From Porphyromonadaceae bacterium UBA4277 (GTDB lineage Bacteria; Bacteroidota; Bacteroidia; Bacteroidales; Muribaculaceae), in contig DGVT01000118.1 in the NCBI GenBank assembly GCA_002395965.1, positions 487 to 7,828 on the forward strand: a DNA stretch of 7,342 bases, given 5' to 3'. Position numbers and translations under genes: made by a program. This document shows, piece after piece, positions 1-4,948 of the stretch. Under the pieces are notes generated by a model, which saw only the letters and a program-made list of their open reading frames with translations, was not told where the DNA came from and made no database searches. Position 1 is the stretch's first letter. Each line of letters starts with the position of its first letter.

Positions 1-626
1 CCGGCCTGCTCACCTACCCCACCCTCATGGCTGCCGACATCCTGCAGCACCGCGCGGCAAAGGTGCCCGTGGGCAAAGACCAGGAGCAAAACATGGAGAT
101 GGCCCGCAAGTGCGCACGCCGCTTCAACAACATCTATGGCGTGGAATTCTTCCCCGAGCCTCAGAACTTCTACTTCAGCGACAAGGCTGTTAAAATCCCG
201 GGGCTCGACGGAAGCGGAAAGATGGGCAAGAGTGAGGGCAACTGCATCTACCTGCGCGACGACGACAAGACCATACGCAAAAAAGTGATGAAAGCCGTCA
301 CCGACAATGGGCCGCAAGCGCCCAACAGCCCGCGCCCCGAAGTGATTGAAAACCTGTTCACTTTTCTGCGCATAGTGAGTGCACCCGATGTGTACGACCA
401 CTTCGATGCACAGTGGAACGACTGCACACTGCGCTACGGCGACCTCAAGAAGCAGATTGCCGAAGACTTGTGCGCCGTCATCGCCCCTATACGTGAGAAA
501 ATTGAAGCCTACAGTGCCGACGTTGAGATGCTCGACCGCGTGGCGCGACGTGGTGCCGAGGTGGCACGTCAGAGCGCTCGCGAAACGCTTAACGAGGTTA
601 GGAAGATTATCGGTTTCCGCATTTGA
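1..626 (+). CDS. trpS: Tryptophan--tRNA ligase, C-terminal part (5' end outside window)
   Basis: Class I aminoacyl-tRNA synthetase that charges tRNA-Trp with tryptophan in the cytoplasm. The reading frame is open from the left edge (first full codon at position 3, beginning GLLTYPTLMAADILQ), so the ATG at 27 is internal and not the start. About 207 residues are visible. Bacterial TrpS is usually 330-360 residues, so the N-terminal Rossmann half with the HIGH motif is missing. Diagnostic segments are YPTLMAADIL, VPVGKDQEQN (the tRNA and dimer region typical of TrpS), and the ATP-binding KMSKS loop, here KMGKS at 219-233 followed by EGN. The C-terminal helical region follows and ends at the TGA at 624-626. 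The glycine in KMGKS seems tolerated in this lineage, judging from memory of related TrpS. The next gene starts inside the stop codon. Confidence 0.96.
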   Translation, partial: GLLTYPTLMAADILQHRAAKVPVGKDQEQNMEMARKCARRFNNIYGVEFFPEPQNFYFSDKAVKIPGLDGSGKMGKSEGNCIYLRDDDKTIRKKVMKAVTDNGPQAPNSPRPEVIENLFTFLRIVSAPDVYDHFDAQWNDCTLRYGDLKKQIAEDLCAVIAPIREKIEAYSADVEMLDRVARRGAEVARQSARETLNEVRKIIGFRI

Positions 627-2809
627 GTTCACTCCACCAGTTGACTTACACACAGCTCCACACATCACGGTCAACGCTGTCGTGGCTGGCAGTCATGGCA
701 GTGCTGGTGTGCATAATCACATCGTGCACAGGCCGGCATGCGTCGCACAATGTGGTGGCTCGCAACGAGGCATTTACGCTTACAGGCGACAGCCTTGTCC
801 AGGGCGACATCATAGCCACGGCACCGACGGGACAATTCATCGAATCCACGCTCACGCGCGAACGCCTCGACTCGATTGTCCAGGCATTTGCCACAGCCAC
901 AGGCGACGACCGTCAGCCACCCCGCATAGTGGGCGGACGACCCTGGCACGCCGCACAGCACAATGAGCAATTTCCACAGTATCACTCGCGCCAGAGGCTC
1001 ATCGATGCACTGAGCCGGATGTCGATCGACCACATTGCCGACGACACCAAGGGCTCCACATTCAGTGCCCATGGCGACACACTGACACTGTGCCTGGCCA
1101 TCTACATGAGCCTCGCGCACATCGACCCGCAACGCTCCATGGCCACGCTAAAGGCTATGGTAGCCGCAGGCAGGGTAATACCATTTGCCGGACGGCACAT
1201 GAGTGCAGCAAGACAGGCATGGGCTGTGGCGGCATGGGAAGTATATACCGCTACGGCCGACAAGCACTGGCTGGCATTTGCACATAGCGTGATCGATGCC
1301 ACATTAGCCGACGACATTCTGTTACTAAAAGACCACACCACGCAACTGATGCATGGATTCTCGGGCTACACGCCCGACGCCTTCTACCCGCCCTGGATGC
1401 AACAGGTTGACGTCATCGAGACGATGCCACTGCTGAGCAACTTGCTCACATGGAAGGCAATGTGCGTGCTCAACGACATTGACGATGAAATGCAATCGAC
1501 ACACAACCACGGCTATGACCCGTCGAGGCTCAAAAGTGCCATCAACCAGAGGCTGTGGAGCGAGGTGCGAGGGCGATATTCGGCATACCTATATGGCTAT
1601 ATCTACAATTTGCGAGCACCCATAGCCGACAACATGGCACAGGCATTAGCCGTGCTATGGGGCATTGCCGATGACGACCGCGCGGCCACGCTCATCAAGC
1701 AAACGCCGGTCACACTCTTTGGCGTGCCCGTGGTGTTTCCGCTGAACACACCGGTAGAACCCTATTTCTCTCACCCCTGCTGGCCTGCAGTGCAAGCTCT
1801 ATGGGTGATGGCCGCTGCCACGGTGGGCAACGACGACATGGTGAGGGCCGGAATAGCAGCACTGCTCAGAGCACAAGCACTGTTCATGTCGCGACACATC
1901 GCACCACAAGGCAAGCCCCGCAACCACCTGCTCACGGCGGCTGCCAACCAAGCCATCATGCTGCGCGTGATCATGGGCATCAACTTCATGCCCGATGGCA
2001 TTGAGATAAACCCGCACATTCCCATTTCCCTCACAGGCCGGCGCCAACTATTGGGTCTGCGCCATGCACAGGCTCTCATCGACGTGACTATTAATGGCAA
2101 CGGCACCGACGTGAAGGCCATCGCCATCGACGGAAATGACGCCGAAGGAAACTTTGTAGCTGCACTGCCAGCCGGACGCCACACCGTGAATGTGACCGTG
2201 GAACCGGGCAACACCTCGCGCGGACTGACCGTAGTCACCGGAGCCGTGGCACCTCCACCACCGCCCGAAGTGATGTGGACGCCCGACAGCGGTTTCGTTA
2301 CCGACTACGTCACCGGCGGACGCTATATGACCGTGGTCAACGGCCGTTTCAGCTACAGCCTTTCAGACATTGCCTTCGCCATCCCTGAGGCCGACAGCAA
2401 TACAACCGAGCTTTCAGTGGCTATGGCCAACAAATATGGCTTCAGCTTCATGGCACAGCCGCACATCATCCCGGCCAACGACACTCGCACCCTGCCGCTC
2501 ACAGGCAACGACTCAATCAGACTTGACTTCGATGTGAACCGCGCCGGCAACTACCTGCTGCAAGTGGAATATGCCAATCAAGGGACGGGCGACGCACTGA
2601 TGATTACCGTCAACACACACCACCAGGGCACACTCTTCATGCCGGCAATGGCAGGCATTGCACGCGACGGCGAAGCCACGGCTGCCAAATTAAGGTCTAA
2701 CTTTGTCACCGTGCAACTGTTGCGCGGACGAAACAGCATCACACTCACTCGTCACGCCCGCATTCCGGCCTCGGCAACACCGCAAGCACTCATCCTCATG
2801 CCAAAATAA
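623..2809 (+). CDS. Six-hairpin glycosidase-like lipoprotein, possibly catalytically degenerate
   Basis: Predicted 728-residue lipoprotein. A TTG start at 623 overlaps the trpS stop (TTGA). This start is preferred because it gives a full type II signal peptide: an Arg-containing N-region, the hydrophobic stretch LSWLAVMAVLVCI, and a lipobox ending ITSC with Cys35 as the lipidated residue. The next ATG (695) would leave almost no N-region. No acidic export signal follows the Cys, so a periplasm-facing anchor is as likely as the surface. Residues about 105-460 look like an (alpha/alpha)6 barrel: AWAVAAWEVYTATADKHWL, YPPWMQQVD near 255, and PYFSHPCWPAVQALW at 380-394. Residues about 465-535 resemble the beta domain that closes such enzymes (MPDGIEINPHIP, then an INGNGTDV-type strand). 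A five-proline run at 544-548 links to a C-terminal beta region, of which about 630-728 looks like a CBM35/CBM6 sandwich. The substrate is not deducible, and expected active-site motifs appear altered. Confidence 0.72.
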   Translation: MSSLHQLTYTQLHTSRSTLSWLAVMAVLVCIITSCTGRHASHNVVARNEAFTLTGDSLVQGDIIATAPTGQFIESTLTRERLDSIVQAFATATGDDRQPPRIVGGRPWHAAQHNEQFPQYHSRQRLIDALSRMSIDHIADDTKGSTFSAHGDTLTLCLAIYMSLAHIDPQRSMATLKAMVAAGRVIPFAGRHMSAARQAWAVAAWEVYTATADKHWLAFAHSVIDATLADDILLLKDHTTQLMHGFSGYTPDAFYPPWMQQVDVIETMPLLSNLLTWKAMCVLNDIDDEMQSTHNHGYDPSRLKSAINQRLWSEVRGRYSAYLYGYIYNLRAPIADNMAQALAVLWGIADDDRAATLIKQTPVTLFGVPVVFPLNTPVEPYFSHPCWPAVQALWVMAAATVGNDDMVRAGIAALLRAQALFMSRHIAPQGKPRNHLLTAAANQAIMLRVIMGINFMPDGIEINPHIPISLTGRRQLLGLRHAQALIDVTINGNGTDVKAIAIDGNDAEGNFVAALPAGRHTVNVTVEPGNTSRGLTVVTGAVAPPPPPEVMWTPDSGFVTDYVTGGRYMTVVNGRFSYSLSDIAFAIPEADSNTTELSVAMANKYGFSFMAQPHIIPANDTRTLPLTGNDSIRLDFDVNRAGNYLLQVEYANQGTGDALMITVNTHHQGTLFMPAMAGIARDGEATAAKLRSNFVTVQLLRGRNSITLTRHARIPASATPQALILMPK

Positions 2810-2848
2810 GCGCGACAGTCAAGGTCTGAAAACCTATGACTATCGCGC
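2803..2848 (-). terminator. Hairpin terminator of the tRNA gene, between convergent genes
   Basis: Arms 2810-2825 and 2832-2848 form a stem of about 16 bp around a 6-nt loop, with one bulged base and one non-Watson-Crick position. Read on the minus strand that position is a U-G wobble, and the stem is followed by TTATTTT (overlapping the end of the upstream gene). Read on the plus strand it is a C-A mismatch with no immediate T-run. The site therefore fits best as terminator of the minus-strand tRNA transcript. It could still slow the plus-strand transcript. Confidence 0.7.
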
Positions 2849-2861
2849 CTTGTGGCTTTTG

Positions 2862-2934
2862 AGCCGCGAGCGGGACTCGAACCCGCGACCTTTTCGTTAC
2901 GAATGAAATGCTCTACCGACTGAGCTATTGCGGC
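2862..2934 (-). tRNA. tRNA-Thr, anticodon CGU
   Basis: A complete 73-nt cloverleaf can be read on the minus strand. The acceptor is GCCGCAA with TCGCGGC, the D-arm GCTC/GAGC has loop AGTCGGTA, the anticodon loop is TTCGTAA with anticodon CGT at 34-36, the variable loop has 5 nt, and the T-arm GCGGG-TTCGAGT-CCCGC is perfect. The discriminator is U73 and CCA is not encoded, so it must be added after transcription. The tRNA decodes the threonine codon ACG. Two stem positions are A·C instead of paired: 6·67 in the acceptor and 31·39 closing the anticodon loop. The remaining architecture and the good promoter argue for a functional gene. A separate UGU tRNA-Thr elsewhere in the genome could also read ACG. 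Confidence 0.93.
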
Positions 2935-2964
2935 TGATGCAAGCGTCATTTTGCTTTGCGGCTG

Positions 2965-2995
2965 CAAAGTTACGAATAAGCGAGCAAAATGCAAA
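2965..2995 (-). promoter_or_regulatory. Bacteroidetes-type promoter for the tRNA-Thr gene
   Basis: On the minus strand there is a -33 box TTTG (2992-2995), a 19-bp spacer, and a -7 box TAACTTTG (2965-2972), an exact match to the TTTG / TAnnTTTG consensus of the Bacteroidetes primary sigma factor. Transcription would start near 2958, leaving a leader of roughly 24 nt before the mature tRNA end at 2934. The -33 box lies inside the first 81-bp tandem repeat. Confidence 0.75.
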
Positions 2996-3138
2996 AGAAA
3001 AATTAGTTTTTCTTTTCATTTTCGAGCGAAAGTAACTTCGACCGAAGGTCAACGTTAACGAATAAGCGAGCAAAATGCAAAAGAAAAATCGGTTTTTCTT
3101 TTCATTTTCGAGCGAGAGTAACTTCGACCGAGGGTCAA
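2972..3138. repeat. Two tandem 81-bp repeats, each with an A/T-rich hairpin
   Basis: Copies at 2972-3052 and 3058-3138 have a period of 86 bp and are identical at 77 of 81 positions. Each contains AAAAGAAAAA, a 4-nt loop (TTAG in copy 1, TCGG in copy 2), then TTTTTCTTTT: a perfect 10-bp stem. It extends through AAAATG/CATTTT past one bulged C. A short palindrome GACC-GAA-GGTC (GAG in copy 2) closes each copy. All four differences avoid the stem arms; two are in the hairpin loop and one in the short loop. The minus-strand reading frame through the repeats looks low-complexity and is not called. The array sits just upstream of the tRNA gene and provides its -33 promoter box. Confidence 0.9.
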
Positions 3139-3147
3139 TTACCACAA

Positions 3148-3259
3148 CGGCACATCTCCGAAGTGCCGCGTTCTATATCGTCACCTTTCACACAGTGCCG
3201 CCCACAGCTGCGCCGTGAACGGCACAATGTGTTTCGCACATTTACAAGTCTCCGACTTG
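3148..3259. repeat. Cluster of small palindromes (REP-like)
   Basis: Several hairpins lie close together: CGGCAC/GTGCCG (3148-3168), GTGCCG/CGGCAC (3195-3225), AATGTG/CACATT around TTTCG (3226-3242), and CAAGTC-TCC-GACTTG (3245-3259). CGGCAC and its complement are used four times. No protein family is recognisable here. A frame open from 3122 to 3355, with an ATG at 3227, encodes 42 residues after that ATG but has no visible promoter and runs through the palindromes. The cluster resembles extragenic palindromic sequence or the residue of a mobile element. Which of these it is cannot be decided from one copy. Confidence 0.5.
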
Positions 3260-3374
3260 CATTCAAGACCAAGCCCATTTAAGGAGATTTACAATTATTC
3301 CATTTGCAATCAACTCATTACAGAGTTATTGAGAACTTTTAGCGGACACCATTAATAATAATTCATAAGGTATT

Positions 3375-3604
3375 ACCTGTTGGCGGAATTACATGTTTTG
3401 GTATGATATTGGTTATCAAGCGCTGACCTCGAAGAGGTCGAAAGGCTCGAAGAGCCGCAATGTGTTAAACACCATGCAAGAGCCTCGCAGAGGACCGCAG
3501 CTTGGTGCAGACTGCAAAATCAAAATCGTGCCTCGAAGAGGAACTTCAACATTATCTATGTGTTACCGATAAACCTCAAAACCAATTTAATTCCACCAAC
3601 AGGT
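3375..3604. mobile_element. MITE-like element with terminal inverted repeats and 8-bp target duplication
   Basis: This 230-bp, non-coding element begins ACCTGTTGGCGGAATTA (3375-3391) and ends TAATTCCACCAACAGGT (3588-3604). These are inverted repeats matching at 16 of 17 positions, and weaker complementarity continues inward (TTTTGG and GGTTATC-like segments). The perfect 8-bp direct repeat AAGGTATT lies immediately outside both ends (3367-3374 and 3605-3612), as expected of a target-site duplication. Inside are four palindromes with GNA triloops: GACCTC-GAA-GAGGTC (3425-3439), GGCTC-GAA-GAGCC (3444-3456), CCTC-GCA-GAGG (3483-3493) and CCTC-GAA-GAGG (3531-3541). No transposase frame is present, so it would need one supplied in trans. 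The structure is seen directly; mobility is inferred. Confidence 0.72.
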
Positions 3605-3612
3605 AAGGTATT

Positions 3613-3837
3613 CGTTGTGTAACATAGACGCGCTAACCCCGACTGTAAGGCGAGCATTTGAGTAACCGCGGATGCCGCTCACGCTCGTCACCAATGCACT
3701 TGAAGGCAGAATAGCTGTTCATAGCTTTCCTCGTTCACATAGTTTATCTAACTTATCTGGAATTCTAAAAATATCTAAGCCTTCAAAAATAATGAACCCA
3801 CCTAAACAGTTAATAAATATTAAATTTCAGTGATAAA
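3613..3837. other. Non-coding stretch between the MITE-like element and the operon promoter
   Basis: No gene is supported here. It contains a short hairpin GCGG-ATG-CCGC (3668-3678) flanked by CGAGC (3651-3655) and GCTCG (3683-3687), making a possible longer imperfect stem. A 29-codon minus-strand frame (3633-3722) resembles no family I know and has no promoter. The last 100 bp before 3838 are strongly A/T-rich, consistent with the upstream region of the operon promoter. Confidence 0.5.
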
Positions 3838-3869
3838 TTTGGTTTATAAAATAAACCGCTTTATCTTTG
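3838..3869 (+). promoter_or_regulatory. Promoter of the membrane protein / winged-helix regulator operon
   Basis: TTTG (3838-3841), a 20-bp spacer and TATCTTTG (3862-3869) match the Bacteroidetes TTTG / TAnnTTTG promoter exactly. The predicted start of transcription is near 3876, giving a leader of about 80 nt before the ATG at 3958. The spacer is almost filled by a perfect palindrome (3841-3857), so a protein bound there would block sigma factor access. Confidence 0.8.
3841..3857. promoter_or_regulatory. Putative operator 1, inside the promoter spacer
   Basis: A perfect inverted repeat GGTTTAT-AAA-ATAAACC with 7-bp arms. It overlaps the last base of the -33 box and ends 4 bp before the -7 box. 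The same palindrome recurs at 3922-3938, so it is likely a binding site for a dimeric DNA-binding protein. The best candidate is the winged-helix regulator encoded by the second gene of this operon (inference). Confidence 0.7.
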
Positions 3870-3879
3870 CACCGAAATC

Positions 3880-3910
3880 AGAGCGGTAATCGCGAGTGCT
3901 GCTCTTTTTT
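3880..3910 (+). promoter_or_regulatory. Possible attenuator-like hairpin in the operon leader
   Basis: Just after the predicted transcription start, AGAGC (3880-3884) can pair with GCTCT (3901-3905), which runs directly into six T residues (3905-3910). CTCT (3902-3905) can instead pair with AGAG (3912-3915), so two mutually exclusive stems are possible. The stem is only 5 bp with a 16-nt loop, so this is weak and may be chance. Confidence 0.25.
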
Positions 3911-3921
3911 CAGAGAAATAC

Positions 3922-3938
3922 AGTTTATATTATAAACC
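3922..3938. promoter_or_regulatory. Putative operator 2, in the 5' leader
   Basis: GTTTAT-ATT-ATAAAC (3923-3937) has the same half-sites and the same 3-bp gap as operator 1. Centres are 81 bp apart (3849 and 3930), and the site ends 19 bp before the ATG. Its position downstream of the promoter would allow a roadblock or cooperative looping with operator 1. As RNA it could also form a weak hairpin near the ribosome entry region. Confidence 0.68.
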
Positions 3939-3957
3939 GATTTATGTATATTGAATT

Positions 3958-4584
3958 ATGGAAGAGAAAGAATTGACTGAACGCGAGAGCCTCGCCGTGA
4001 TTACCGAGATGATTTCTCGCACGAAAGAACGTTACATTGGCGACGGTAACATCATGCTTTTGTGGGGCTATCTAACGGTAGCCGTTAGTGTACTTGTGTG
4101 GGTGCTCATTAATGCAACTGGAAACCTGAATTGGAATTTGTGCTGGCTCCTGATACCACTCATTGGCGGCATAGTTGCACCCATCATGTCGCGCAAGCAC
4201 AAAGTGAAATGCGGAGTCAAGAGTTATTCCGACCGCGTGACATCGCAGATTTGGTTAGGTGTGGGTATTTATGCGATAGTTGCGATGCTGTTCAACTTGG
4301 GATTTGGGATATTGGCACATATCCCCACTGGCGCCGTTATGTTGATATTCGCACTCGCCATTGTACCGTTTGCCGAAGTAGCTCAAGGCATTATAGTTAA
4401 GGAAAAGTCTCTAATTATTGGTGGTGCAGTGGGATTGCTTATTGGGATTGTTACATTGTGTTGTATTGTGGGAGATGTCGCTCTTAGGGTTAATTGGTAT
4501 ATGCCTTTGTTCATTGTTGCTTTTGTCTGCATGATGATTGTTCCAGGACATATTATCAACTATAAATCAAGACAACTGCGATGA
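3958..4584 (+). CDS. Six-TM inner-membrane protein, co-transcribed with a winged-helix regulator
   Basis: A 208-residue integral membrane protein with no domain I can name. A soluble, charged N-terminal segment of about 30 residues (ESLAVITEMISRTKERY) precedes a GNIMLLWGY motif (30-38). I remember this N-terminus plus WGY combination in conserved hypothetical proteins of Bacteroidales that sit beside small winged-helix regulators. Six hydrophobic segments follow, at about 32-52, 60-78, 98-119, 122-144, 151-173 and 180-200, with a basic loop RKHKVKC at 79-85 and a basic C-terminus (KSRQLR). Its start has no Shine-Dalgarno sequence, as is normal in this phylum. The stop overlaps the next ATG (ATGA), indicating translational coupling. 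It may act as a sensor or effector for the regulator, or be the regulated activity itself. No catalytic motif is visible. Confidence 0.85.
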   Translation: MEEKELTERESLAVITEMISRTKERYIGDGNIMLLWGYLTVAVSVLVWVLINATGNLNWNLCWLLIPLIGGIVAPIMSRKHKVKCGVKSYSDRVTSQIWLGVGIYAIVAMLFNLGFGILAHIPTGAVMLIFALAIVPFAEVAQGIIVKEKSLIIGGAVGLLIGIVTLCCIVGDVALRVNWYMPLFIVAFVCMMIVPGHIINYKSRQLR

Positions 4585-4862
4585 AAGAGTTGGATCCACT
4601 GCTGCACTCTCAACTGCGACTGGCGGTGATGTCAATTCTAATGAATGTTGATGAAGCCGATTTTGTCTATCTCAAAGAGAAAACTGAGTCAACAGCCGGT
4701 AACTTGAGTGTGCAACTCGATAAACTCGTCAATGCCGGCTACATTACAGCCGACAAGGGGTTTGTAGGGAAGAAGACGCGAACTGTCTGCCGCATTACCG
4801 AACAGGGGCGCAAAGCATTCGAAGAATATGTTGAAGCTCTAAAGGGCTACTTGGGCCTGTAA
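4581..4862 (+). CDS. Small winged-helix transcriptional regulator (HTH_34-like, MarR/ArsR-type fold)
   Basis: A 93-residue cytoplasmic DNA-binding protein. The N-terminus LDPLLHSQLRLAVMSIL (4-20) is the usual opening of the one-domain winged-helix family Pfam calls HTH_34. Helix 2 and the turn (ADFVYLKEKTESTAG, 26-40) lead into the recognition helix NLSVQLDKLVNAGYI (41-55). The beta wing, with FVGKKTRTVCRIT at 61-73, precedes a C-terminal dimerisation helix (75-91). There is no ligand-binding or receiver domain, so any signal must come from dimerisation, a partner protein or a small ligand. It overlaps the membrane-protein gene by 4 bp (ATGA) and shares its promoter. The two matching palindromes there are its likely target, giving negative autoregulation (inference). 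The gene ends 25 bp before a strong terminator. Confidence 0.9.
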   Translation: MKELDPLLHSQLRLAVMSILMNVDEADFVYLKEKTESTAGNLSVQLDKLVNAGYITADKGFVGKKTRTVCRITEQGRKAFEEYVEALKGYLGL

Positions 4863-4887
4863 TACGATCCGCTTTTGGAAATCATAT

Positions 4888-4929
4888 AAAAAAATAGCGT
4901 TGTGGAAAAATCCACAACGCTATTTTTTT
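4888..4929. terminator. Bidirectional intrinsic terminator between the operon and alaS
   Basis: A perfect 19-bp stem (4888-4906 with 4911-4929) encloses an AAAA loop. The core TAGCGTTGTGGA is flanked by seven A on the left and seven T on the right. Both strands therefore read as a GC-containing hairpin followed by a T-run, so it can end the operon transcript (+) and the alaS transcript (-). Confidence 0.95.
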
Positions 4930-4948
4930 AATACAATATTCAAGAATT

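Noticed and set aside
219..233. KMGKS in place of KMSKS in TrpS as a possible defect
   Set aside because: The second Lys and surrounding residues are intact, and the Gly variant is plausible for this lineage, so there is no sign of inactivation.
2862..2934. tRNA gene as attachment site of an integrated island
   Set aside because: The variable region lies on the 5' side of the tRNA, no second copy of the tRNA 3' end is seen in the window, and there is no integrase.
2972..3138. CRISPR array
   Set aside because: Only two copies, with 81-bp units separated by 5 bp, which is not a repeat-spacer pattern, and no cas genes are present.
2897..3145. 82-codon minus-strand reading frame across the tandem repeats
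   Set aside because: It is made of the 81-bp repeats and the antisense of their hairpins, continues into the tRNA gene, has repetitive Phe/Lys/Arg-rich sequence, and no recognisable domain.
3227..3355. 42-codon plus-strand frame beginning MCFAHLQV and ending TFSGHH
   Set aside because: It runs through two hairpins, lacks a promoter and family resemblance; it is more likely part of a repeat than a gene, though a small protein cannot be fully excluded.
3633..3722. 29-codon minus-strand frame (MNSYSAFKC...)
   Set aside because: Very short, no promoter or ribosome site, no known family.
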